A stretch of 64,000 nt of DNA, from NCBI GenBank assembly GCA_964514655.1, contig CAZEQY010000007.1, positions 1 to 64,000 on the forward strand. The letters are read 5' to 3'. Position numbers and translations under genes: made by a program. The notes under the pieces are model-generated. The model did no database searches and was not told the DNA's origin. It worked only from the letters and a program-made list of their open reading frames with translations. Shown in pieces: positions 16,774 to 24,936 of the stretch. Origin of the DNA: SZAS-7 sp964514655. GTDB taxonomy: Bacteria > Chlamydiota > Chlamydiia > Chlamydiales > FEN-1388. The first letter of the stretch is position 1, and each line of letters starts with the position of its first letter.

Positions 16774-18155
16774 AGGTGATAGCTCCTGTTTAGGGCCTGT
16801 AAGCAGGCCTCTTTTATCGCTTCGGAGTAGGTGGGATGAGCAAAGGGCAGATCACCAATTTCTGTAAGTGTCATGCGCTTGTATAGAGCTACAACACCTA
16901 CTTCGATCATTTCAGATGCATGGCTAGAAAGAATATGCATGCCGAGTATGCGTTCTGTTTCCTTATCTGCAATCACTTTTACAAGACCATCTGTATCATC
17001 TGATGTGCGCGCTCTCGGATTGCCTCTAAAGGCGCACTTTCCTACAAGTATCGGGCGCTTTAATTCTCGCGCTTCATCTTCAGAAAGCCCAACAGTTGCA
17101 AGCTCTGGACTCGTGTATATAACATTTGGTATATGCATGTATTCTACCTTTGGATGCATCCCGGCAAGTATTTCTGCCACAGCAACACCTTCGTATGATG
17201 CCCTGTGAGCAAGCATAGGACCATCGATAAGATCGCCTATTGCATAGATACTTGGAATTGTAGTGTGAAAAGTTTTATCAACCACAATAGCCCCTCGTGG
17301 CGTTGTATCGATGTTAAGGTTACTTACGCCAAGATCTTGCGAGCGAGAATGACGTCCGATTGCAACAAGCACAACTTCTGCTTGAACATCCACCTCGTTG
17401 CCATTTTGCTCGCGCACCTTTAGCTCTATGCCATGTTTGCCAAGATCCTTGCCGGCAAGCACCTGGACATTTAGCATAAACTTGATGTTTTGCTTTTGTA
17501 AAAGGGTATAGAGCATAACTGTTAGCGTAGCATCAATCCCTGTGCATATCTGTGGCAGCATTTCAATAACGGTAACATCAGATCCAAGTCTTGAATATAC
17601 AGATGCAAGCTCAACGCCAATTACTCCCCCGCCAACTACAAGCATAGACTTTGGCACACGCTCTAGTGCAAGAGCACCGGTTGATGACAGAATCTTCTTT
17701 TCATCAAAGGGCAAAAAAGGCAACCCTATAGGCTCTGAGCCAGATGCTAAGATGATCGATTTTGCTTCATACACCTTATCGTCTGCTTTTACCTCATGAG
17801 GGCCTATAACTTCGGCTCTTGCTGCAATGATGTCTATATTATGTTTCTTAAAAAGATGCAAAATAGCATCAGATAGCCCCTGAACAACCTGCGACTTTTT
17901 GCTCTGCAGAGCAGGAAAGTCAAAGGCATGGTCTTCGTAGGCAACATTATGTCGCTTTGCCTCTTCGACAAAGCGCGCATAGAGCTCTGAAGAATGCAGG
18001 AGCGTTTTTGATGGGATGCAGCCAACATGCAGGCATGTTCCTCCAAGACCTGGAGAATACTCAAACATACACACCTTAAGACCAAGCTGCGAGGCACGAA
18101 TAGCAGCGATATAGCCGCCTGGACCTGCCCCTATAATTGCAACGTCATATGCCAT
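16770..18155 (-). CDS. lpdA: Dihydrolipoamide dehydrogenase (E3)
   Basis: 461 residues, the normal length. The N-terminal FAD-binding GAGPGGYIAAIRAS (9-22), the redox-active disulfide GGTCLHVGCIPSK (Cys41 and Cys46), an NAD-binding GGGVIGVELASVYSRLGS and the C-terminal HPTYSEAIKEA, which contains the catalytic His-Glu dyad, are all present. It reoxidises dihydrolipoamide on E2 and passes electrons to NAD+. It is the last gene of the sucA-sucB-lpd run, 3 nt after sucB, so it likely serves the 2-oxoglutarate complex. Confidence 0.96.
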   Translation of the reverse strand: MAYDVAIIGAGPGGYIAAIRASQLGLKVCMFEYSPGLGGTCLHVGCIPSKTLLHSSELYARFVEEAKRHNVAYEDHAFDFPALQSKKSQVVQGLSDAILHLFKKHNIDIIAARAEVIGPHEVKADDKVYEAKSIILASGSEPIGLPFLPFDEKKILSSTGALALERVPKSMLVVGGGVIGVELASVYSRLGSDVTVIEMLPQICTGIDATLTVMLYTLLQKQNIKFMLNVQVLAGKDLGKHGIELKVREQNGNEVDVQAEVVLVAIGRHSRSQDLGVSNLNIDTTPRGAIVVDKTFHTTIPSIYAIGDLIDGPMLAHRASYEGVAVAEILAGMHPKVEYMHIPNVIYTSPELATVGLSEDEARELKRPILVGKCAFRGNPRARTSDDTDGLVKVIADKETERILGMHILSSHASEMIEVGVVALYKRMTLTEIGDLPFAHPTYSEAIKEACLQALNRSYHL

Positions 18156-18158
18156 AGC

Positions 18159-19202
18159 CTACACTCCAATCTCAAGGCGATGCGGATCTTCTATCATATT
18201 TTTTATATGCACCAAGAAGGATACAGCTTCTTTACCATCAAGCACCCTATGATCATAACTAAGCGCAAGATACATCATCGGCCGTATAACAATCTCATCA
18301 TTCACAACAACGGCTCGCTTTGTAATCTTATGCATCCCCAAAATGGCGCACTGTGGAGGGTTAAGTATGGGCGTAGAGAGCATAGAGCCAAAGAGGCCTC
18401 CATTTGTGATGGTAAAACTACCACCCGATAGCTCATCTAATGAAAGCTTGCCTTCTTTTGCCCGCAGGGCAAAATCATCAATCTGCTGTTCAATTTCAGC
18501 AAATGAGAGCTTGTCAGCATTACGAATCACGGGAACAAGAAGCCCCCGCTCGCTTGCCACTGCCACTGCAATATCATATGAGCCACGAAATACCTGCTCA
18601 TCACCATCAAGATAGCTATTTACAACAGGATAGGCCTGAAGAGCAGAGACTGCCGCCTTTACAAAAAACGACATAAAGCCAAGCTTTGTTTTGTAGCGGG
18701 CTAAAAAGGCATCTTTATATGTCTCGCGAAGCTTTATCACCTCGCTCATATCAGCCTCGTTAAAGGTCGATAGCATCGCTGTTGTATTCGTTACTTCTAG
18801 TAAACGCTCTCCCATAACCTTGCGTAGGCGCGATAGAGGCTTTCTTGTTTCTTTCTTAGTTTCGCGTACAACCTCTACGACCTTCTTTGGAGCTTCTAGC
18901 TCTTGTAGCCACTCTTGCGTTGCAATTTTACTTGGACTTATAGGTGCTTCTTTTGTTACTAGCTTTTTGGCAGCTTCTACATAGCCTATAACATCGCCAA
19001 TCTTTGCAGTATCTCCCTGCTTTACGGTAAGTGTTACAATACCCTCTTGCGGCGCATAAAGCACTTGGTTGAGCTTTTCAGTTTCAAGCTCAAGTAGCTC
19101 TTCATCTTGTGACACCATGGAACCTGTAGGCTTTAAAACCGGGCCGATTGTCACCTGAGCAATAGACTCGCCAAGCGTAGGAATTTTTATGTCCATCTTC
19201 AT
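18159..19202 (-). CDS. sucB: Dihydrolipoyllysine succinyltransferase (E2 of 2-oxoglutarate dehydrogenase)
   Basis: 347 residues. One lipoyl domain (about 1-78) carries the lipoyl-lysine at Lys43 in LELETEKLN. The catalytic domain starts near residue 121 (KPLSRLRKVMGERLLEV) and keeps the active-site SYDHRVLDG (His about 318, Asp about 322). The linker between them is only about 45 residues and I see no peripheral-subunit-binding domain of the usual GxGxxGRIxKxDV type, so E3 binding may differ. The protein is shorter than the 405 residues of E. coli SucB. Its start overlaps the sucA stop by 4 nt. Confidence 0.93.
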   Translation of the reverse strand: MKMDIKIPTLGESIAQVTIGPVLKPTGSMVSQDEELLELETEKLNQVLYAPQEGIVTLTVKQGDTAKIGDVIGYVEAAKKLVTKEAPISPSKIATQEWLQELEAPKKVVEVVRETKKETRKPLSRLRKVMGERLLEVTNTTAMLSTFNEADMSEVIKLRETYKDAFLARYKTKLGFMSFFVKAAVSALQAYPVVNSYLDGDEQVFRGSYDIAVAVASERGLLVPVIRNADKLSFAEIEQQIDDFALRAKEGKLSLDELSGGSFTITNGGLFGSMLSTPILNPPQCAILGMHKITKRAVVVNDEIVIRPMMYLALSYDHRVLDGKEAVSFLVHIKNMIEDPHRLEIGV

Positions 19203-21688
19203 GAATGCGACCCTCGAAATATTGACTCTATAATAAGCTCAAGCTCCTTCTCGTGCACGAGGTGAGATCCGCACGCAGGTGAAGAACTTGCTGTCCTTCC
19301 TCTGTATGCTAAATGGGCTTTTGTTGGCAAGAGCTGTTGCAAGGGCTCTTGTATAAAACTTCGTGCGCCCATGTTATAGGGCTCTTCTTGAGCCCATATG
19401 TATTCTTTTACATTTTTGTAGCTTTTGATTATCTCTTCTAGGCGCCCTTGATGTAAGGGATATAGCTGCTCGATGCGGACGATAGCTGTATCTTCTTTTG
19501 CATGCTTTATAAGCTCATAGTAGATACGGCCAGTACAGAAAATAAGGCGAGTTGCCTCTTTATTACTATCGTCAATCACCTCCTGAAACGTGCCGCTAGA
19601 TAGCTCTTGAAGTCCACTTACACATTCAGGAGCTCGAAGCAGCCCTTTGGGGGTAAATACTATAAGAGGCTTTTGTTCATGTGCCTGACGACGAAGCAGA
19701 TGAAAATACTGTGCAGGCGTTGTTGGGTATGTAACAAACATATTGTCTTCAGCCGATAGTGATAGGTATCGCTCTATACGGGCAGAAGAATGCTCCGGAC
19801 CCTGGCCCTCATATCCATGAGGCAAAAGGAGCGTAAGCTTTGAGTGGGAGCCCCACTTTTGCTCTCCTGGCGCTATGTACTGGTCTATAACAATCTGGGC
19901 GCCATTTGCAAAGTCGCCAAACTGAGCTTCCCACAATACAAGCGCCTTTGGCAACCCTAAGCTATAACCATACTCAAAGCCAAGGGCTGCATATTCTGAA
20001 AGAAAAGAGTCTACAATCTCAAAATCTTTACCTATACTTGTGTGGGGAATATAAAAAGTCCCTGTAACCTGATCAAACCAGACGCCATGGCGCTGGCTAA
20101 AGGTGCCTCGTCGAGAATCTTGTCCTGCAAGTCGAATAGGCACTGCATCTTCAAGCAGCGATCCGAAGGCTAATGCCTCGCTAAAGGCCCAGTCAACCAC
20201 TTGAAAATCAACCTTTTTTCGCGCTTCAAGTTGCGACGCGAGGCGAGGATGCAGCGTAAAGCCTTGCGGCACGTGCGAAAGCGTGGCAGCAATATTTTTG
20301 AGACGCTCTACACTCACATGGGTCTCTTTTGGAACAAAGAGATCGCGGTGGTCTACAATTTTTCTTGCTGCAAGCTCTGCTCGTATCTTTTCGGCACTCT
20401 CGCGCGTTGCTTGGTGAGCCTCGTGAAGCTCCTTTTTAAACTCTTCATCAAGCTTAGTAAGGTCCACACCTTCTTTAGCTAGCTTATCATGATACTTGGT
20501 GCGAATGGAGGCCTTTTTGCGGATGGTTTGGTAGATGAGTGGCTGGGTAAAGGCTGGCTCGTCACTTTCGTTATGGCCATATTTTCGCCAGCAGTTAAGG
20601 TCTATAAAGACATCGATGCCGAAGCGCTGCCTTATATCAAAGGCAAGCTCCATGGCAAACAGGCACCCTTCTGGATCTTCAGCATTAACATGAAAGACGG
20701 GACAGCCAAAGGTTTTTGCAATGTCTGTACAGTACGTAGTAGAGCGGCTATCCTTTGGCAGCGTTGTAAAGCCAATGTGGTTGTTTACTACGATGTGGAT
20801 GGTGCCACCTGTTGCATAGCCTTCAAGCTTTGACATCTGCAGACTTTCATACACAACGCCCTGGCCACTTACAGCCGCATCGCCATGAACAAGTACCGGC
20901 AATACGCTCTTTATATCTTTATCAAATTCTTTTGCCCTTGCAATACCCTGTACAACTGCATTTACCGACTCTAGATGGCTTGGATTTGCTGGTAAAATAA
21001 CCTCTGTTTCGCCGATTTTTGCCTGATAGCCTTTATGATACTTTACATCGCCGCTTGTTTCAAACGTATCCGGCGCAACATCTTCAAACTCAGAAAAAAC
21101 CTCGCGGTAGGTTTTGTTGAGGATATTCACAAGCACATTCAAGCGCCCCCTATGAGGCATGCCGATAACAAGATTTGAAAGTTTTTTTTCTAGAAGTAGT
21201 GCAAGCATTGGAATAAGCGTCTCAGCACCCTCTAGCGAAAAACGTTTTTGGCCCACATATTTTGTATGCAAAAAGGTCTCAAAGCTTTCTGCCTTGTTGA
21301 GTAGGTGCAAAATATGCTGCTGTTTTTGACTGGATGTTTTGAAGCTGCCCTCTAGTGGCTCGATGCGGCTTATGATATAGTCTGAAACATCCTGAGAGCA
21401 GTATGGATAAAACTCATAGCCAATTGAGCCGCAATAGATCTTAAAGAGGCCTTCATCGCCATCTAGGTGTACATCTACTGGTCTATCTGCTTGTATCCCC
21501 TCTGGATAGCACTTTGCTACAAGGTGTCCATAAAGCCTAAAGGCATCTTCTATGCCCATGGGCTTCTGTAGCATTCTATCCCCTATGAATAAAGCCTTCC
21601 AAGATGAGTCTAGGCTCGCAGGATTTTGCGTATAGGCCTTCTCATACTCTTCAACAAACTCAAGGTTTTCTCTATTAATCTGATCCAT
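19199..21688 (-). CDS. sucA: 2-oxoglutarate dehydrogenase E1 component
   Basis: 829 residues, about 100 fewer than in E. coli, the loss lying mainly in the N-terminal region after the conserved start (NLEFVEEYEKAY). Thiamine diphosphate residues are recognisable in HGDAAVSGQGVVYE and the later IVVNNHIGFTT, and substrate-binding IGMPHRGRLNVL is intact. The C-terminal half carries SRRGTFSQRH and VLWEAQFGDFANGAQ. It decarboxylates 2-oxoglutarate in the TCA cycle. It is the second gene of a minus-strand operon (unknown coiled-coil gene, sucA, sucB, lpdA) and corresponds to CT054 by synteny. Confidence 0.96.
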   Translation of the reverse strand: MDQINRENLEFVEEYEKAYTQNPASLDSSWKALFIGDRMLQKPMGIEDAFRLYGHLVAKCYPEGIQADRPVDVHLDGDEGLFKIYCGSIGYEFYPYCSQDVSDYIISRIEPLEGSFKTSSQKQQHILHLLNKAESFETFLHTKYVGQKRFSLEGAETLIPMLALLLEKKLSNLVIGMPHRGRLNVLVNILNKTYREVFSEFEDVAPDTFETSGDVKYHKGYQAKIGETEVILPANPSHLESVNAVVQGIARAKEFDKDIKSVLPVLVHGDAAVSGQGVVYESLQMSKLEGYATGGTIHIVVNNHIGFTTLPKDSRSTTYCTDIAKTFGCPVFHVNAEDPEGCLFAMELAFDIRQRFGIDVFIDLNCWRKYGHNESDEPAFTQPLIYQTIRKKASIRTKYHDKLAKEGVDLTKLDEEFKKELHEAHQATRESAEKIRAELAARKIVDHRDLFVPKETHVSVERLKNIAATLSHVPQGFTLHPRLASQLEARKKVDFQVVDWAFSEALAFGSLLEDAVPIRLAGQDSRRGTFSQRHGVWFDQVTGTFYIPHTSIGKDFEIVDSFLSEYAALGFEYGYSLGLPKALVLWEAQFGDFANGAQIVIDQYIAPGEQKWGSHSKLTLLLPHGYEGQGPEHSSARIERYLSLSAEDNMFVTYPTTPAQYFHLLRRQAHEQKPLIVFTPKGLLRAPECVSGLQELSSGTFQEVIDDSNKEATRLIFCTGRIYYELIKHAKEDTAIVRIEQLYPLHQGRLEEIIKSYKNVKEYIWAQEEPYNMGARSFIQEPLQQLLPTKAHLAYRGRTASSSPACGSHLVHEKELELIIESIFRGSHS

Positions 21689-21690
21689 AA

Positions 21691-22668
21691 TTACATGTTA
21701 TCTAGGCTATACTTTATTCCTTCAACTGCATTCATAAAGTGACCGATCATGCCCTGGGCTTGGTCTAAAGATTCGACTTTTTGGCGGATTCGCTTTTTTT
21801 CATCCACGTTCTGTTCTTGAGTGGCAATTTCATGAAGCTCCATAGACTCTTCAGTTACACTTTGCATGACCTCATCCAATCGATCGATCAACAGCGGGTT
21901 AAAGATAACGGGATCATTCATCTTAAGTGCAAGCAGACGATAAAATGGCACTATAAGCTGACCTGCCTCCCACGGAAAATTAAGCTTTTTTACAAGATCA
22001 TCGATAGACTGCAAAAAATTTTTTCCACCGGCAACCGGTGCTACAAGTTGCTTAGGATCTTCTTTTATTCTCTTCAACATATCTTCAGCAAACTCTGTAA
22101 AGTCCGGATCATTAAAAGCAGTCCAAAACTCTTTTTCAAAATAAAAAGGATTGTTCGCTCGTATGTTTCGTCTTTTACAAGCGGCTTGATAGCGGCTTAA
22201 ATACCATTCACCAGTAGCTGCAGGAGCAAGTTTTTGTCTAAGCCTTGCAACATCTTGGTGGTACTTTCGAGCACTTGAGCTCTCTTGTCGCTTTGCACTT
22301 TGCAAGGCCGCGCCCTCTTTTGTGCGAGTAAATTGAGACATAAGGCCAGTTGCCTTCTTTGCAACGGCCACTCTCTTTGTGACTAAATCACTTATGTCCT
22401 GGGTCATAGCTACTAAATCCTGAGTAGCCTCTTGCATATCAACATGCAAGCCACTTGCCTGCATCTGCTGGTATTGCCTCAATAAACTAGCCACTGTCCG
22501 AATGTCTTGGTCCATCTTATTCAGCTCTCTAGAAGCTCGAGATAGTCCCTTCTTATGCATCAAACCGCGGATTCCTTTTTGCGGAAGCTCTCTACGGCCA
22601 GCCGCAACAGCTTGTTCTGCCTGTTCAAGTGCCTGGTTTAGCCTTTCGATATTGTCTATAAAGCTCAT
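21691..22668 (-). CDS. Hypothetical helical protein upstream of sucA
   Basis: 325 residues from ATG 22668, which has GGGGGA 4 nt upstream; an ATG at 22680 is also in frame. It is almost entirely helical and charged, with predicted coiled coils near 5-110 (IERLNQALEQAEQAVAAGRR) and 270-315. No signal peptide, membrane helix or enzyme motif. It ends 2 nt before the sucA start, so it is in the same transcript, but this arrangement does not exist in Chlamydia as I recall it, and a metabolic role cannot be inferred. No family recognised. Confidence 0.7.
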   Translation of the reverse strand: MSFIDNIERLNQALEQAEQAVAAGRRELPQKGIRGLMHKKGLSRASRELNKMDQDIRTVASLLRQYQQMQASGLHVDMQEATQDLVAMTQDISDLVTKRVAVAKKATGLMSQFTRTKEGAALQSAKRQESSSARKYHQDVARLRQKLAPAATGEWYLSRYQAACKRRNIRANNPFYFEKEFWTAFNDPDFTEFAEDMLKRIKEDPKQLVAPVAGGKNFLQSIDDLVKKLNFPWEAGQLIVPFYRLLALKMNDPVIFNPLLIDRLDEVMQSVTEESMELHEIATQEQNVDEKKRIRQKVESLDQAQGMIGHFMNAVEGIKYSLDNM

Positions 22669-22867
22669 AAAATCCCCCATTTCATGCTAGACCTATCCAT
22701 ACCCCCATCCTTATAAAAAATCAAATTATTTATTACACTTGCAATAAAAGGCTAAAATTGGCAACAGATGGCGAAATAGCATGCATTGCGACAAGAGAAA
22801 ATTTTCACCTCGCGGCAAAAAAAGAAATATGTCATAGTTTTAGCGATTTTTATTTACGGGTATTAGA

Positions 22868-23383
22868 ATGAAGCAAATTAAGAGTGAGCGTCTTAGGAAA
22901 CTAGAAGCAGAGTTAAATGATCTTCAGCAGTGGTTACAGCTGGGTCTTGTGCCTAAGAAGGACGTAGAGCGCCACAAAGAAGAAATTGCCGTCTTGCAAG
23001 CGCGCATCGAAGAAGAAAAAGAGCGACTTCAGTTTCTTAAAGAAGGTGGCGAAGCAGAAGAATTTATTGCTCCAAAGCGCGGCCAAGCAAAGGCTGGCTA
23101 CAATGAAATGCCCACTATACCCGATGTCGACATGGCAGAAGGCTCTTCAAGCATGTCTGAAGGCGGCTTTGACATGGACACCTACGTAAGCGACGATACT
23201 TCATTCGAAGATGATACCGAGGAAGAAGAAGTATATGCCACAGGAGAACATGACGAAGGCGGCGAAGAGCGCTTAGAAGGTGCAAAGCCCGGCGAAGAGG
23301 AAGAAGAAGATGAATCATACTTCTCTGACAGAAACCGCTGGAAGCGAGGCGGCATCGTAGACCCAGATGCTGATGAATGGTAA
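22868..23383 (+). CDS. Coiled-coil protein with an acidic tail (CT053-like by position)
   Basis: 171 residues. The N-terminal 60 residues form a charged coiled coil (ERLRKLEAELNDLQQWLQLG, KKDVERHKEEIAVLQARIEE). The rest is low complexity and very acidic, with runs such as DDTEEEEVY and EEEEEDE, ending in DPDADEW. It overlaps hemW by 7 nt (ATGGTAA). In C. trachomatis a small hypothetical gene (CT053) lies between sucA and hemN, and this position matches, though sequence equivalence is only inferred. Function unknown. Confidence 0.75.
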   Translation: MKQIKSERLRKLEAELNDLQQWLQLGLVPKKDVERHKEEIAVLQARIEEEKERLQFLKEGGEAEEFIAPKRGQAKAGYNEMPTIPDVDMAEGSSSMSEGGFDMDTYVSDDTSFEDDTEEEEVYATGEHDEGGEERLEGAKPGEEEEEDESYFSDRNRWKRGGIVDPDADEW

Positions 23384-24495
23384 AAGACGATCTTAGTATC
23401 TACGTACACATCCCCTTCTGCAAGCATAAATGCCCCTACTGTCATTTTTACGTTATAAGCGATAAAGAGCACTTTAAGGAGCAGCTTGCTATTGGCTTAG
23501 AGCGCGAATGGGAGCAAATTGCCCCGAGCATTCAAGAAAAAAAGCTAGTTTCAGTATATTTTGGAGGGGGAACACCAACTCTTTTTGGCCCAAAGCGCAT
23601 AGAAAAAGTCTTAAGATCTATACTTAAACAGTTTAGCTACGATAGCTCAATAGAAGTTACTATCGAAACAAACCCGGAAGAAAAGGCTCCATACGCTGAT
23701 TATAAATCTATCGGAATAAACCGGGTAAGCCTAGGCGTACAAAGCCTTGTAGATGATGAGCTCACTCTCTTACAACGAAAAACAAGCCCAAAAGAGTCTA
23801 TAGAAGCTATCTACGCCTGCCACGATGCGGGCATCAGCAATATCACTATCGACCTTATGTATGACCTACCAAGCCAGACGCTTTCGTCCTGGCAAAACAC
23901 CTTAAGCTGCATTAAAACACTTCCCATAACTCACCTATCGCTTTATAACCTTACGATAGAACCCGATGCTGCATTCTTTCGCCGCGAAAAGGAGCTTCGC
24001 GCTCTTATGCCAAATGATGACACTTCAGCTGAAATGTACAAGCTTGCGCAAGACTTTTTGCAAGATGCAGGCTTTACCCAGTATGAAATATCAGCCTTTT
24101 GTAAGGGTGACCTCTATTCAAGACATAACGTTGGCTACTGGACAGGAAGACACTTTTATGGCCTTGGGCCCTCTGCCTTTAGCTTTGACGGCATAAAACG
24201 CTACCGCAACGTTGCAAACCTTGCGCGCTATGCAAGCTTGCTCGAACAAAATGCCTCCCCAATAGATTTTGAAGAACCCCTAGATGCCAAAAACCGCAAA
24301 AAAGAGCTACTCGCCCTCAACCTTCGCCTCCTAAAAGGCCTGGACCTCACCACCTACGCCCCGCTAGAGCCCGAAACCGAACAGGCAATCACCTATCTAG
24401 AAGAAGTAGGCCTCATCATGCGCTCCAAAACGCACATCGCCCTCACCCCAAAAGGCATCCTCTTCTACGACACCGTCGCATCAGAAATTATCTAG
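23377..24495 (+). CDS. hemW: HemW-type radical SAM protein
   Basis: 372 residues. The iron-sulfur motif CxxxCxxC occurs at Cys15, Cys19 and Cys22 (FCKHKCPYC). SAM-binding YFGGGTPTLF and the HemW-typical HNVGYWTGRHFYGLGPSAFS are present. HemW members lack the fourth motif Cys of true HemN oxidases and act as heme chaperones, although chlamydial copies are often annotated hemN. It overlaps the preceding acidic-tail gene by 7 nt. Corresponds to CT052 by order. Confidence 0.9.
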   Translation: MVKDDLSIYVHIPFCKHKCPYCHFYVISDKEHFKEQLAIGLEREWEQIAPSIQEKKLVSVYFGGGTPTLFGPKRIEKVLRSILKQFSYDSSIEVTIETNPEEKAPYADYKSIGINRVSLGVQSLVDDELTLLQRKTSPKESIEAIYACHDAGISNITIDLMYDLPSQTLSSWQNTLSCIKTLPITHLSLYNLTIEPDAAFFRREKELRALMPNDDTSAEMYKLAQDFLQDAGFTQYEISAFCKGDLYSRHNVGYWTGRHFYGLGPSAFSFDGIKRYRNVANLARYASLLEQNASPIDFEEPLDAKNRKKELLALNLRLLKGLDLTTYAPLEPETEQAITYLEEVGLIMRSKTHIALTPKGILFYDTVASEII

Positions 24496-24539
24496 CATTT
24501 TTTGCCAAGGCGTGGCAATAGTGAAGGAAAGGGAGATTT

Positions 24540-24860
24540 ATGCAAGACGAACAAAAAAAAGCGCGGTTAGTTGCCTTTCTGTGTAGCTTTATCTACCTTG
24601 CCTGTTTCTTTTTGTCGTTTTACCTTTTTGTCTTTGTGCCGCAGCTACTAGGCAACCCCGAAATGACAACAGGCATAGGTCTTACGCTAATTTTTTTAAG
24701 CCTGCTGACTCCCCTTTCCATAGTCTTTAGCATTGGCTATATGTGGAATCGTTACTTGAGTGAAGATTATAAGCGCGTCTATATCGCTTGCCTGATTCCA
24801 CCGATTACGGTGGTGTTAATCGTTATACTTCTTAAATGTATCCAACTTGTCTTCCTTTGA
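24540..24860 (+). CDS. Small membrane protein with three helices
   Basis: 106 residues with three hydrophobic segments, about 10-32 (FLCSFIYLACFFLSFYLFVF), 42-66 and 83-104. The ends are polar and a conserved-looking MWNRYLSEDYKRVY loop joins helices two and three. AGGGAG lies 6 nt before the ATG. It stands 44 nt after hemW on the same strand. No family recognised. Confidence 0.7.
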   Translation: MQDEQKKARLVAFLCSFIYLACFFLSFYLFVFVPQLLGNPEMTTGIGLTLIFLSLLTPLSIVFSIGYMWNRYLSEDYKRVYIACLIPPITVVLIVILLKCIQLVFL

Positions 24861-24936
24861 TTATTTTCTTGACTTTATCCCTGTACAGTGAAATTTTATT
24901 GCATGGATGGACCTAAACATAACAAAGGAGAACTCC

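Noticed and set aside
22986..23472. Alternative frames in the acidic-tail gene, including a Ser-rich reverse frame
   Set aside because: They mirror the GAA/GAG codon runs of the real gene and have no start signal.
23377..24495. True coproporphyrinogen oxidase hemN
   Set aside because: The iron-sulfur motif lacks the additional Cys typical of HemN and the HNxxYW segment is of HemW type.
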